Shown here piece by piece: positions 1 to 10,399 of a stretch of DNA of 64,000 nt (position 1 is the first letter of the stretch; every line of letters begins with the position of its first letter). Source of the DNA: Aurantiochytrium sp. KH105. Its lineage: Eukaryota > Sar > Bigyra > Thraustochytrida > Thraustochytriidae. The stretch lies in contig BGKB01000072.1 of assembly GCA_003116975.1 (NCBI GenBank), positions 224,577 through 288,576 of the forward strand. Reading direction: 5' to 3'. Both the position numbers and the translations under genes were made by a program. Below the pieces are notes generated by a model. It did no database searches. It saw only the letters and a program-made list of their open reading frames with translations, and was not told the DNA's origin.

Positions 1-589
1 ACTCGTGTCACCGCGATGCCCATCTTGCGCATCTTGCTCATCTCCGGCATCCTTCGACCTCATTCAGTTTTGCTCGTGCATGCAGCAGTATCATGTGGTA
101 CCATCGGGTACCACCCAAAAGACGGCGAGATTGGATTCTCGTACGACATACGGCGGAGGGAAGGAGGGCAGGAGGGAAGGAGGGAAGGAGGGAAGGAGGG
201 AAGGAAGGAGGGGGCCGGCAGGCAAAGCCGGGTTACCCTGCGGTAGACAGGTAGGTGGGAAAACGGGCGCGCGCAGCTGTCCATTTGAATGTAATGATGG
301 GCGGAAAAAAAGCCAAAGTCCATCTTTCTGGGGCCAGGACGGTCCATTTTTTTTATAATTATTTTTACCATTTTGATTTTCTGAGGAATGGCTGCATACG
401 TGCAGGGAGAAGAGAGCCCGCGCAAGAGAATCACAATATACAAAAAGATCCTTTTACAAAAATTCGCCACAAATATCAATCACTCTCTCCTTACCTCCTT
501 CCCTCGCTCGCTCGCTCGCTCAGGCCAATCAATCCAACCCGTGGCCGGGGCCCCGCCCTCCCCGCCCGGTTCGAGAACTCGCCAACTCT
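1..589. other. Intergenic stretch with GGGA and CTCG microsatellites
   Basis: No convincing gene is seen. It contains a GGGA/GGAA-rich purine tract at about 156-214 and a CTCG tetranucleotide run at about 502-521. It lies downstream (3') of the receptor-kinase gene on the minus strand. Reading frames here are short and low-complexity. Confidence 0.6.
156..214. repeat. GGGA-rich microsatellite
   Basis: Imperfect tandem GGAGGGAA/GGGA units, all purine on the plus strand. Runs of three G recur every few bases, so G-quadruplex formation is conceivable. Confidence 0.85.
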
Positions 590-3500
590 CTACTTTTGCT
601 TGGTCAGAGAAATGCTCGACGAAGCAGACGAGGACGAAGACACGAGCGGGCGCCGCTTCGGTTGATGTGCTGCAGCCGCTACATTAAAGGAACGCTTGAC
701 AACTTGAGCAGGGAGCATGATTTGCGCAGCGAGGTTGTTGATCTTGGCGTCAGAGATGGACATTTCCACGATGCCATGACTGTCTGCGCGAGATTCGCCA
801 ATCTTGGCACGCGTTCGCGGATTGCGCGCCGCCTTGGACATGACGCCAAAAGCAATATCCTGGAGGGTCGCACGCGAGCTCTCTGCACTTGCCATGACCA
901 GTGTATCGTCCTTGCTCGTCGAGAGGTCCAGATCAAGCTTGCTATTATGCAAACGCAACCAGGGATGTTCCAAAAGTTCTGCCGCAGTTGGTCGGGCCTC
1001 CGGATCCAGAGCAAGCATCAGGCTCAGAAAATTACGCAGCTCCGGCGAGGGCGTAATGGATCTTTGCATCTGTTCGAGCAGTGGCGAAAAATGCACAAGC
1101 TCCGTGGGTATCTCGACGGCCCGCCCCGATCCCCAACGCTCCAAGAGCTTCCAGTACACGGAAGATCCCTGCCCGGGCTCGGCGCCATTGACCTCCTCGC
1201 TGCTCATTCCAGACAACGAGGCGAGCGAGGCTTGCCGCGTCTTGCCGTCTGATCCGATTGTCTGCAGCTGTTGTGAAGCGACGGTCCTCTCCGATCCTTC
1301 CTCGATGAGATACATGGGAAAGTCGCCAAGCAATACGGTCAGGAGTGTGAGTCCCAGCGACCAGATGTCACTGGGAAAAGAGTACTTTTCGCCGCGGAGT
1401 CGCTCGGGCGACATGTACTTCATCGTGCCAGCAAAAGTATTGGCCATGCTGTCCTTCTCGAGCTGTTTCGATAAACCAAAGTCAGCAAGCTTGACCTGCG
1501 ACCGGGAGTTGATCAGAACATTCGCGGGTTTGATGTCGAGGTGCACAAAGTTTTGTTCGTGCAAATACGCCAACGCGCGGAGCACGCTGCGCGAAATCAG
1601 CGCCAGCATCAGCTCGTCTACGACCCCTGTGCTCGAAGCGACGCCTCCCTGCGGCGCTGGAGGCGAACCTGTCGATACCATCGCTGTCGATGACGATGCC
1701 AAGAGATCTTGCTGGCGATGCTGGAGCGGCCCTGGTGGCGGCGGCGGCGATGGGGACATAGCATGGGCATGATGATTCATCATGTGCTTGACGCTCGAGG
1801 TGCCAGACCCATGCGTGGCGACCGTGTCGTTCGAGGACTGGCGTGACCGCAGACGATTGAAGCCACGCACAGCCTTGCGCGACGAGGCAAGAAGCGACCG
1901 GGAAAGCATATCCGCCTGATTGTTTGCCGCCTGCCGAGCAGCCTGCTTGAAGCGCGAGAGCAAATCCTGCAGACTACCGCCATCCATGAGCTCCATGACA
2001 AGGCAGACGCTCTGCGTGTCAGGGTCCATGTACGCCTCGTGCATCCACACAATGTACGGACACCGTTTATGTCCATCGTCGCCAAGCTTTGTGTAAAGTG
2101 CATTAAGCTCTCGCACGGCCTGGTGGCGGGAGCTTCTGTTCGTGAACCTAATCTCCTTCACTGCACACAAGTCAAAGGTTTCAAGGTGCAAAGCCGCAGA
2201 TACTGTGCCCGACACACCCTTGCCCAGCTCCATGTAACGATACAGACTGTCCTTGACGCGTGTATCCGGCTCCTTGCCCTCCCCGTGCAGGCCTCCAGGG
2301 GTGATGCGAATGCCCTGCAAATCGATAGCTGTCTCGTTGATAAAGCGAAACGTCTTGGACTCGCTCGCAAGTCCGTTCAGAGCGCTATTTGACCCCGATT
2401 GAAATGCCTTTCCATCCTTGAATCCAGCGCCACTATCGAACTTGGAAGAATCCCCTTCTTGCGAACTTGCGCGCTGAAGGGCCGCCACATCCTCGGCGAC
2501 AAACTTGAGCGACATGGGCTGCAGAGCAGGCAAGTTCAGCTCCAATCCCGACGAGGGAGACGCGATGGATGGAGATCCAAACTTGCTCGCAGACGAGTCG
2601 CCCTCTCCGCCTTCCTTGGTCGCGGCCAACGGCAGCTTTGAAGCGGCTTGCGTGGCATGCAAGATGGCCAGACCGCCGACAGAATGTAGTGTGCCAAGCC
2701 CATCGGGACCCATCCCAATTTGCTTGGGGATTAGCTCCACCTGCGGAATACCACGTCGCACCTCGCCGTTGGCTTTGAGTTGAACGTTTGCCAGAGCATT
2801 TCCATCGCCTTCGCCGTCGAGCTCAATCACGACCGCAGGCAAGTATCGCCGCTCGGCATAATCCCACACGCCAACGCTATCGCCCACATTGAACTTTGCC
2901 GCGCTCATCACTTCGGTACGAACGCAGCGTGAGCTGATCACGAGGTCAAGCTCCTTGATAATTTGCGCAAAAGGAGGACGCCCATTCGGATCCTCATCCC
3001 AGCAACGCCGCATTAAGTTCAAAAGCGCAACGTCCACCCCAGCCTTGTCATCGATCGGCGGGCGGTACCTATTGTATCTGACCTCGTAAAACAGTTTCGG
3101 GACCGTCCACGTTCTCGGATGCGGTTGGCGCTCGAACATGATTTGCCATAGCACGAGACCGTAGCTGTACACGTCGACCTTGTTGGTGATACCCTCATTG
3201 TCGCGAAGCAATTCTGGGGCCATGTAGGCGGGCGTGCCTTGGTGATGGACGGCTTCCACCTTGTCGTTGGAGTTTGTTACTTGAGCAATTCCCAGATCAC
3301 AGATCTTGGCGTGGCCTGCGGTATCCAAGAGAACGTTTTCGCATTTGACGTCAAAGTGGATCATGTTGTTCTCGTGAATGTAGGCCATGCCCGCTGCAAT
3401 TTGGCTCGCAACAACCAGCTTGCGCGCAACGTCAAAGTCCTTGAATGAAAGATTCATTGACTTGGGCGTGCGGAAGATGAGGTCCTGCAAACTGCAGGCG

Positions 3501-6500
3501 GCCAGTTCCATGACGACGAGGAAGCGCTGCCCGCCTGTGTCATTGCTCATATGACGTGTGCAGCCAAAGAGACGAATGACATTCGGGTGCCGGAGCCGAC
3601 GGAGAATTTTCACCTCCGCAAGTACATCGTCTCTTTCGCCGGCGCCAACACCCACAAGAATGTCTTCCTCGCCGCTTCCGTCGTCGCAGAGACCGTCTTC
3701 TGGAACTTGCTGGGGCGTCAGCACCGTGGACGCCATGATGAGACCCGAGTTGCTCCCCGTGGCGCCGACGCCGGCGCCGCCAGTTGAGACTGCGGACGCC
3801 GAGTCCGGGGCAAAGGAACGATCAGATGCGATCGAGTTGGTGTAGGCGTCACTTTCATCGACAGAATGCCGCGCTGCGCCGTATGAGTTCGCCGCCATGG
3901 GCGTTGTCGCCCGGCTTGAAGAGTCCAGGTTGCTCGAGGTCGAGTTCGATCGCACAGTACTCGTGTTACTCAGATAGCGTGGAGGAAACGCCGTGCCCCG
4001 ATGCCCAGTGCGTTGACGCGACCCACCGCCACTACTCGCTTCCCCGGCACTCGCCGTGGACTGACGGCTCAAACTGGCCCGACCACTGTGTGCCCCCCTG
4101 CTGGACCGTGGAAAGAACTCCTTGACAGCGACCTCTGACCCGCAGTACATGGCTTTGAAGATGCGTCCACTGCTTCCCATGCCAATAACGGGTCCCATGA
4201 CGAGCTCGTCCATGTTGACGTCCAACTCCCCCATACCCGAGGAGTGCGTCCCTTCCGAAGAGGCATCCAGTGAGGATTGCGAGCGATTCTTGCCGCCTCG
4301 CGAATCTCGCGATGAGACAGCCCCATGTGAAGACCGTGACTCAAACGCCAACAGCTCGGGGTTTCCGTGCTCGTGCGCACTGCTACTGAACGATTTGGGC
4401 AGCGATTTCCCTCCCATGGAGGAATCCTTGCTGTACTCGTCTTCAATTGCCTCCTCGTCCTTGCTGAGAATACCGCACAATTTACGCAGACGTTTTTTGA
4501 AGCAACAGCCGAGAACGAGACCCAACAGAGCCGCACCGCCAAGACTGGTCCCAACGATGATTCCCAGGCTATTTTGTGCACCGATCACAGGCGCAATAGG
4601 TTGCAAGGTTGGCGGCGTTGTTGGTGTACTCAAACCTTGCAGGACTGTAATGTTCACAGGGCAATGGTACTCGTCGTCATTGTCCACGCTCTCCACGTCC
4701 CGATCACGGAGCTCAGACGCACCAGATACCGTGTAAGGAAGCTGAATTGCTGCGCTCGACCCGGACGACGAAGTCGTCGTCGTCGTCGTCGTCGTTTCCT
4801 CCTGCTGTTGCGTGACCCACGATGGAGACACGAGCATTGCAAAGCCGTCCGCCAAGGCATAGCGCTGCTCGATAAAGAGCGGAGAATTCGTGGCATTGCC
4901 AAAGAGAAAGAGAAGATAGGTGTCCAACGAGATGACAGAGCTTGCGGTGGGCGTACTTGTAGGCGCTGCGGAAACGGGTGGACTTGTTGGGGCCGCTGTC
5001 TGTGTCTCGGGAGTAGTCTCCGTCGGCTCAGGCGTTGGCGATGGTGATGTCGTGCTGTTCACATCAGCAGCGGGTGAAGAGGGCGCCAACGTGAACTCGT
5101 CTTGGAGGAATCGACGCCTGTTGTCAACATCGTTCGAAGCGTCTGAGGGCGCAAAAGATGCCGAAGGGCCCATTGTCGACGGAGCTATTGTTGGCGTCGG
5201 CGCGGCCGTCGTTGGCGCAGACGTGGGAGGAGGAGCAATCGTTGGGAATGCAGTGGGCTGAGGCGTAGAGTACCGCGTTTGCGTATCCGTGACGACGGGC
5301 ATATCTACCTCACACAGAACCGTGGCTCCATACAAGGGGCTGCTCTGCGCAGGCGTAAAGGATGTACACGTGTCCACGAGAACCTTTGCATTGGGAATGA
5401 GCTGACTACCGTCAAAATCGTCCGACAAGTACGCGAGACGGGGTTCATCCAAGGACTGGCTATCGCTAAGCCCCATGGCCTCAACAATTATGGTCTCGTT
5501 GAAGACCATTTCCTGCATCAAACATCGGAGAGCCTGCACGGTATCGCTCACCTGCACATGTTCGCTTTGCAGCTTGCGGAAGGAGATTTCTCGCAGCCCC
5601 CCGCTTCGAACAAGGGGGCCGGACAGAACACGTCGTGTTCCGGCACCTGTCTCTTCATCTGACGTGGAGTTCGTTGCGTTTGTCATGTTTAATGGAGCGA
5701 CCGAAGGCGCTGGCGTGGACTCTGTACTATTCCCCAGCTCAGTTTCCCCGGCAGTGGGCGCTACGGTGGCGTCCACGCCAGGGTCGCCGTCTACGATCTT
5801 GCTGCCGTTCGCGTTTGGCATTTCTTGAAAGGCCATGAGGAAATGAACATGGATTGCAGCATAGAGCGGGCGCGTGGGCGCTGGCGTCGGCGCAGACGTT
5901 GGATACTTTGTTGGGGCCAGCGTTGTTGGCGTGGCAGTGGGACCTGGTGTCGGCGATAGCGTAGGTACGACCGGCGCCAGTGTTGGCTGCAGCGTTGGAA
6001 AGGGTGTCGGTTGCGGGGTTGGTATGACCGATTCGGAGTAAGTTGTTGTGGTCGTGCACAGCCCACCTTTGACAAACTTGTTGTCGTCATCGATCTCTGT
6101 TGGGCACCAGCCCGTGATCTCCACTGACAAGGCATCAGATACCGCGGTCTTCATCGCGTTAATGTCATTCCTGGATTTGTATGGCAAGCACGCGTCATAT
6201 AGACTGTACGTGTGCCCATTGAACTTTCCGTAGTCCGCGCATGCGACCGTGACTGAACTTTCGTCCAGATACATGTTGGCGATTTTCTTTTTCTCGCCCG
6301 ATTTATATGGTATTCTTTGCGTCTTGTTCCACAGATCGCGTATACGAGATTCCTCGAACACAGTTTCATCCATGCTAGCCAGGGGTGGAACATAGGACGA
6401 GCTGTTGCAGTTGCAATAGAGCCATGCCGTTCGCGATGAAAGCGAGTCTGGGGCCACAGAGTTTCGATTATAAATCTGCGAAATGGCACACCAGCCGGTG

Positions 6501-6919
6501 TCCTTCTCAAGTGTGTTCCCACTTTCCACAAAGGGCGTATATTGCCCGTTTGTACTTGCACATTCGAGCGTCCCAAACGTCCGCTGAGAAACACACGTCT
6601 CTGTCAGCGAGTTATTTGTGCAATATCTCGAGTACAGCCAGCTTCCCTGGTAGCAGGTAATGACCTCTTTATTACCCTCGTCAAGGTCCTCGTAACTCGT
6701 ACCCGTATAGTCCGGCTCGCACGAGATCGTGACTCCGTCTTTGGTCTTTGTCCATTTCGCATCGGCCGAAAGAAAGGCGCCGAGCGCGAGCGCAGCCACC
6801 ATGACGGCCGCGCACGACGCCCGGGTCCACCCCATGGCCGTGCGCCGCCTGCGCTTGCGGATCCGCTCCTTCCGGGCGGTCTGCACGTCCTCCATCTGTT
6901 CCGGGTCGCCGCCGCGCAT
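590..6919 (-). CDS. Single-pass receptor with two cytoplasmic kinase domains (TKL-like then MAP2K-like)
   Basis: Predicted 2109-aa intronless protein. The start at 6919 is the first in-frame ATG (A at -3). A signal sequence follows (MGWTRASCAAVMVAALALGA, about residues 29-54), then a Cys-containing ectodomain with Thr/Pro-rich linkers (near residues 290-350 and again later). One membrane segment lies near residues 782-805, followed by basic KKRLRKLC. Kinase 1 (about 907-1330) has GMGSSG, VAVKEFF, HFDVKCEN, DLG and MAPELL and looks TKL-like, with a long Ser-rich insert in the N-lobe. A short tudor/SH3-like stretch (FNVGDSVGVWDY) separates it from kinase 2 (about 1559-1990: GKGVSGTV, CAVKEI, HLDIKPANVL, DFGLS, YMSPERL), which looks STE7/MAP2K-like. 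Both lack the Arg of HRD. It probably signals at the plasma membrane; the ligand is unknown. The motif calls are observed; the pathway role is inferred. Confidence 0.88.
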   Translation of the reverse strand: MRGGDPEQMEDVQTARKERIRKRRRRTAMGWTRASCAAVMVAALALGAFLSADAKWTKTKDGVTISCEPDYTGTSYEDLDEGNKEVITCYQGSWLYSRYCTNNSLTETCVSQRTFGTLECASTNGQYTPFVESGNTLEKDTGWCAISQIYNRNSVAPDSLSSRTAWLYCNCNSSSYVPPLASMDETVFEESRIRDLWNKTQRIPYKSGEKKKIANMYLDESSVTVACADYGKFNGHTYSLYDACLPYKSRNDINAMKTAVSDALSVEITGWCPTEIDDDNKFVKGGLCTTTTTYSESVIPTPQPTPFPTLQPTLAPVVPTLSPTPGPTATPTTLAPTKYPTSAPTPAPTRPLYAAIHVHFLMAFQEMPNANGSKIVDGDPGVDATVAPTAGETELGNSTESTPAPSVAPLNMTNATNSTSDEETGAGTRRVLSGPLVRSGGLREISFRKLQSEHVQVSDTVQALRCLMQEMVFNETIIVEAMGLSDSQSLDEPRLAYLSDDFDGSQLIPNAKVLVDTCTSFTPAQSSPLYGATVLCEVDMPVVTDTQTRYSTPQPTAFPTIAPPPTSAPTTAAPTPTIAPSTMGPSASFAPSDASNDVDNRRRFLQDEFTLAPSSPAADVNSTTSPSPTPEPTETTPETQTAAPTSPPVSAAPTSTPTASSVISLDTYLLFLFGNATNSPLFIEQRYALADGFAMLVSPSWVTQQQEETTTTTTTTSSSGSSAAIQLPYTVSGASELRDRDVESVDNDDEYHCPVNITVLQGLSTPTTPPTLQPIAPVIGAQNSLGIIVGTSLGGAALLGLVLGCCFKKRLRKLCGILSKDEEAIEDEYSKDSSMGGKSLPKSFSSSAHEHGNPELLAFESRSSHGAVSSRDSRGGKNRSQSSLDASSEGTHSSGMGELDVNMDELVMGPVIGMGSSGRIFKAMYCGSEVAVKEFFPRSSRGAHSGRASLSRQSTASAGEASSGGGSRQRTGHRGTAFPPRYLSNTSTVRSNSTSSNLDSSSRATTPMAANSYGAARHSVDESDAYTNSIASDRSFAPDSASAVSTGGAGVGATGSNSGLIMASTVLTPQQVPEDGLCDDGSGEEDILVGVGAGERDDVLAEVKILRRLRHPNVIRLFGCTRHMSNDTGGQRFLVVMELAACSLQDLIFRTPKSMNLSFKDFDVARKLVVASQIAAGMAYIHENNMIHFDVKCENVLLDTAGHAKICDLGIAQVTNSNDKVEAVHHQGTPAYMAPELLRDNEGITNKVDVYSYGLVLWQIMFERQPHPRTWTVPKLFYEVRYNRYRPPIDDKAGVDVALLNLMRRCWDEDPNGRPPFAQIIKELDLVISSRCVRTEVMSAAKFNVGDSVGVWDYAERRYLPAVVIELDGEGDGNALANVQLKANGEVRRGIPQVELIPKQIGMGPDGLGTLHSVGGLAILHATQAASKLPLAATKEGGEGDSSASKFGSPSIASPSSGLELNLPALQPMSLKFVAEDVAALQRASSQEGDSSKFDSGAGFKDGKAFQSGSNSALNGLASESKTFRFINETAIDLQGIRITPGGLHGEGKEPDTRVKDSLYRYMELGKGVSGTVSAALHLETFDLCAVKEIRFTNRSSRHQAVRELNALYTKLGDDGHKRCPYIVWMHEAYMDPDTQSVCLVMELMDGGSLQDLLSRFKQAARQAANNQADMLSRSLLASSRKAVRGFNRLRSRQSSNDTVATHGSGTSSVKHMMNHHAHAMSPSPPPPPGPLQHRQQDLLASSSTAMVSTGSPPAPQGGVASSTGVVDELMLALISRSVLRALAYLHEQNFVHLDIKPANVLINSRSQVKLADFGLSKQLEKDSMANTFAGTMKYMSPERLRGEKYSFPSDIWSLGLTLLTVLLGDFPMYLIEEGSERTVASQQLQTIGSDGKTRQASLASLSGMSSEEVNGAEPGQGSSVYWKLLERWGSGRAVEIPTELVHFSPLLEQMQRSITPSPELRNFLSLMLALDPEARPTAAELLEHPWLRLHNSKLDLDLSTSKDDTLVMASAESSRATLQDIAFGVMSKAARNPRTRAKIGESRADSHGIVEMSISDAKINNLAAQIMLPAQVVKRSFNVAAAAHQPKRRPLVSSSSSASSSISLTKQK

Positions 6920-7519
6920 CTTTGCTCGCGGCCGAGGTCTGCTCGGCTCGACGACGCTTTGTCTGCCCGCGTGCCGCGAGAGGCCGACCTTGTCCACGCA
7001 CGTACAGCTCTGTTCGACCAGAGGCTCGCCTCGGTGGAGGCCGGTCTCCGGGACACGCCCCAGCCTCCTCGGCGCGTGCTGGCCGGCCGGCCGGTCCTGC
7101 GCGGGGCCGAACCCACGCGCCGCGAGGACGGGCGGGCGGGCGGCCGGGAGGAGAGGGGCGCGAGGCGGGACGACGCGAGGCGAGGCGAGGCGAGGCGAGT
7201 CGCGGCGCCTCGCCGGGATGGGTCTGGCGCTCTCTTTCCCTGCTTGTCTGCTTATGTATATGTAAAAACACGAGCGCGATGACTGCCGCGCCTGCCTCTT
7301 GCGCGCGAGTGCCGGGCCCGCCGGCGCGTTGCGCGGCCGAGCGGGCGCGGCCGGGAGGGCGCGGCTGCGCACGCGCGCACGCGCGTCCGCTCGCTCGCGA
7401 GCGCGCGGGGCGAGCTGCCGCGCGCCGGATGGATTGGATCGAGCTCGCGTCCGAACTCGCGCCGGCTGGCTGCCCTGCCGCTGCTTTCCTCGCGCTGCAC
7501 ACGCGCGGGGCCGCGGCCG

Positions 7520-7564
7520 AGGGAGGGAGGGAGGGAGGGAGGGAGGGAGGGAGGGAGGGAGGGG
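7520..7564. repeat. GGGA microsatellite
   Basis: About eleven tandem GGGA units upstream of the receptor-kinase start. Regularly spaced G-runs make a G-quadruplex possible on the plus strand. Confidence 0.9.
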
Positions 7565-7780
7565 CGCGCTGCCGCGGGCGGACGCCGCGCCGACTGCGGC
7601 TGCGCGGCGGGGCGCGAGCTGCCTGCCTGCCTCTGCCTGGCCGGCCTCGCCTTCTCGTTGTGCTGCCTCGTTTTGAATTCTCCTTTCCCTGCTTCTTTCT
7701 TTCTTTCTTTCTTTCCTTCTTTTCTGTCTTGTCTTTTCTTTTCCGTCTTTCTGTCTCTCTCGCGCCGTGTCCTATCGGCG

Positions 7781-8090
7781 CGCCGCAAGTGGGCTATGGC
7801 GAAGCGGCAAATCGGCCAAGCCGCCGCGCAAGTGGGTTATGCCGCCGCGCAACTCGCTATCCGCGCCGGCACCTGCCGCGCCGCCGCCACTTATCCAAGC
7901 TCCGCGCGCGCCGCTATTTGCCACTTGCGTGCAGCCATTCGCCACTTGCACGCCGCGCCCGCAAGTCCGCAAACGATTGAACCTCACTTGTGCGTTGCCC
8001 CCGAGCCCGAAACGCCCCTTCCTCGCGCCATTCTCCACTTGCATCGCGACCCGCACAGGGACCTATGCACGCGCGCAAGTGGACTATCGC
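7781..8090. promoter_or_regulatory. Cluster of GCAAGTGG-centred motifs in both orientations
   Basis: A core CGCAAGTGG occurs at 7784, 7827 and 8074. Its complement (CCACTTGCG or CCACTTGCA) occurs at 7921, 7942 and 8035. The flanks are also shared, giving roughly GC-N(1-3)-GCAAGTGG-NNN-AT-N-GC. Weaker relatives lie between, for example near 7846. Six good copies in about 310 bases in a divergent intergenic region suggest a binding-site array, but a decayed local repeat is also possible. Confidence 0.45.
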
Positions 8091-9280
8091 CGGCGCAAGC
8101 CCGCAGCTCCCTTTGCGCATATGCCACTGGGGACGCCCCCCCCAACGGCGCCGCACGTGCTGGTCCCCCCCTCCACTGGCTCAAAGGGCCCGTCTTCTTC
8201 ACCTCTACCACTGGCGTGGTCGGTGGCAGTGTTTATGGTGTGGCAAAAGTGAGTGCACGGCAGGGCGGAGCGGGTTCTTGAGGGGAAGTCCACTAGGGCA
8301 AAATGGTGATTTGGGTGAAAAGCGCGGGTCTTGCAAAGATAAAATGGCAAATTCCACGCAGAAACGCATGGGCGGAAAGTCGGACGATTTGCAGGTAACC
8401 GCTTGGACGCTCGTTCGCTCGCTCTCTGTCTGTGCATGTGAGCGAGACGCGCTACGGTGCGGACGCAAACACTATGCGACTTTCAATGACCGCTGCCAAA
8501 AGAAACGCATCAGCGATGGCCGCTGGCCGAACAAGTCACATCTGGCTGACTCTGAGTCGCGCCTCTCTAATAAAACGGCCAAATTTACATGCTCTCTAAC
8601 CGCTCTCCTGCGGCCACCGCTCCTCGCCGCCGGTGCGGCCAACGAGGAAGTTCGCCACTGCCAACGCTGCTCTGGCTGGCTCTGATGCCGCTTTGTGCAG
8701 CGGCCGCGGTCAACTCGTCTCGGCAGCCAGCCGCAGCTGGCTGCAGCGCGCTTGCTTCAATGATGATGGTTTTCCTATTCTTCTCTCCATTCCATTTCTC
8801 GCGCGGACACACTCGTAGCGGCAGCGGCACGGTCAGCAGCAGCAATTCCGATGCGCGGTCTCGAATCCACCTGAACCCCTCCCGCGCTCCGACTCCAGCT
8901 CTTGGCGGCTGCGACGGGCGCGTGCGGTGCGGGCTCATCGCAGCTCGAACTCGCATCGAGCGCAAGTCGGGTTCGAATCAACGGCTATTATTGCCGCTGT
9001 GCGCTTTCCCACCGAGCCCAAGAATACGTGTCTGACCGCCTCGCAGACCCGCGCAAGAAGATCTGGGATGCCGCGCATCGCGCAGACCCAGCGCGGCCAG
9101 CCAGATGTAGATCGCGCGCGCCATCGGCATGTCGCGCAACGGGCGAGGTCCGCGCTTGCGGCGGCGGGCTCCACGCTCTGTGCCCTCGAGCAAAAGGGAC
9201 CAAGCAGGGGGAGGGAAGGCGAGAAAGCAAGGCATGGGGGGGCGCGGAAAATCATCAGAGCAAGCGAGAGCAAGCCAGAA

Positions 9281-9308
9281 AAGCTAGCTGGCTAGCTAGC
9301 TAGCTAGC
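9281..9308. repeat. AGCT/GCTA microsatellite
   Basis: Self-complementary tetranucleotide run just upstream of the hemD-like gene. Confidence 0.85.
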
Positions 9309-9439
9309 GAGGTGGCGTGGCAACCAGGCGACGGGCAAGACCGCGCGCTCTGGCGGCCGCGCACAAGTCGATCGGGGTCCTACGTTTCCGTCGGCCAGCG
9401 CCGCCGCGAACTTTGAGAAAGATACCACGCAGGCACGCG

Positions 9440-10399
9440 ATGGCTTCGACTGAGGAGGCATCCGCGTCGGCAGCGACGCCGGAGCCAGCACCTGCGCCAG
9501 CGCCTGAGCTAGCGGCGGTACCGAAGCCGCCTTCGCTTCCACCGTTCAAAGTGCTCCTGCTCAAGGAGCCTGCAGAGCCATGCAAATATGCGACAACCCT
9601 TGCTCCGCGTAATGGCACCGTATCATACTGTCCAGTGCTCGCCTTTGAAAGGACTCCCGATGCTGCTCAGCGCGTAGTGGACGCCATACTCAAGGCCCAA
9701 CCTGGCGACGCGAACCCGAGCCAGCTTGGAGTCGTCGTCACGAGCCCAAGAGCCGCGGAAGTCATCGCGGATGCTCTACGTTTGCTTGAAACAGCACTTT
9801 CCGTGGATGAGCGTCCAAATGTACCATCTTGGCTACGCTCCTTTCCAGTAGGTGAAGAAACAGCCTCGAGACTCGGAACATTTGCAAGCAAAAGCATGGG
9901 TAAAGCAGGGTCTGCAAAGGACCTTCTTCCCGAAATTCTTGCCTGGGTGGGAGAAGCCAAAGCGTCTCGCCGCGTCCTCTTTGTGAGCGGAAACCTACGC
10001 AGAGACACGATTCCACACGGGCTGCAAGAGGCCGGCATTTCTATGGAAGAAATTGTCGTCTACCGCACCATTCCAGACCCGTCTCCGGCACTTCCGGAGG
10101 AGTGGACAAGGTTGCAAGGGCCAACAATGAATGATTCACCTTCTGTTCCGAGGTTTGCCGTCTTTTTCAGTCCCAGCGGAGTCACTTGTATTGCGGGCGC
10201 ATCGTCGGCGCAGTCGCTGGCTTCAGACGTGCGTCTCGTTGCCATTGGTAAGACTTCTGCGGCAAGTCTCGAATCCGACGGCGCAGCACTTTTGGCGCAC
10301 GCTGCGCAGCCTCAAGTTATGACATGTCTTGCTCCCTCGCCATCAGGTCTTTTAGAGGTTATCCAGGCGGAAATTATGCGTGACACGAGCGGAGAGTAA
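9440..10399 (+). CDS. hemD: Uroporphyrinogen-III synthase (HemD type)
   Basis: Predicted 319-aa enzyme that closes and isomerises hydroxymethylbilane to uroporphyrinogen III in the haem pathway. The start at 9440 is the first in-frame ATG with good context (G at -3 and +4). After an Ala/Pro-rich leader (about 35 residues) comes a typical bilobed fold pattern: KVLLLKE, TVSYCPVLAFERTPD, GVVVTSPRA, FPVGEETASRL, VLFVSGNLRRDTIPHGL, EIVVYRT, FAVFFSPSGV, RLVAIGKTSA and PSGLLEVI. The family has few invariant residues, so the call rests on this ordered set. The leader is not an obvious plastid or mitochondrial signal. An AATAAA occurs about 97 bases after the stop (10496-10501). The gene is convergent with the Nudix gene. 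Confidence 0.88.
   Translation: MASTEEASASAATPEPAPAPAPELAAVPKPPSLPPFKVLLLKEPAEPCKYATTLAPRNGTVSYCPVLAFERTPDAAQRVVDAILKAQPGDANPSQLGVVVTSPRAAEVIADALRLLETALSVDERPNVPSWLRSFPVGEETASRLGTFASKSMGKAGSAKDLLPEILAWVGEAKASRRVLFVSGNLRRDTIPHGLQEAGISMEEIVVYRTIPDPSPALPEEWTRLQGPTMNDSPSVPRFAVFFSPSGVTCIAGASSAQSLASDVRLVAIGKTSAASLESDGAALLAHAAQPQVMTCLAPSPSGLLEVIQAEIMRDTSGE

Larger units (their letters stand above)
6920..9439. other. Long intergenic region between divergent genes
   Basis: About 2.5 kb between the receptor gene (minus) and the hemD-like gene (plus). It is very GC-rich and holds a GGGA run (7520-7564), a TTTC run (7693-7720), a cluster of a repeated GCAAGTGG motif (7781-8090) and an AGCT/GCTA run (9281-9308). 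I see no supported gene; the open frames are long only because GC-rich DNA has few stops. Confidence 0.6.

Noticed and set aside
8965-8985. GGTTCGAATC, resembling a tRNA T-arm
   Set aside because: The flanking bases do not pair as a T-stem and no acceptor, D or anticodon arm is found upstream.
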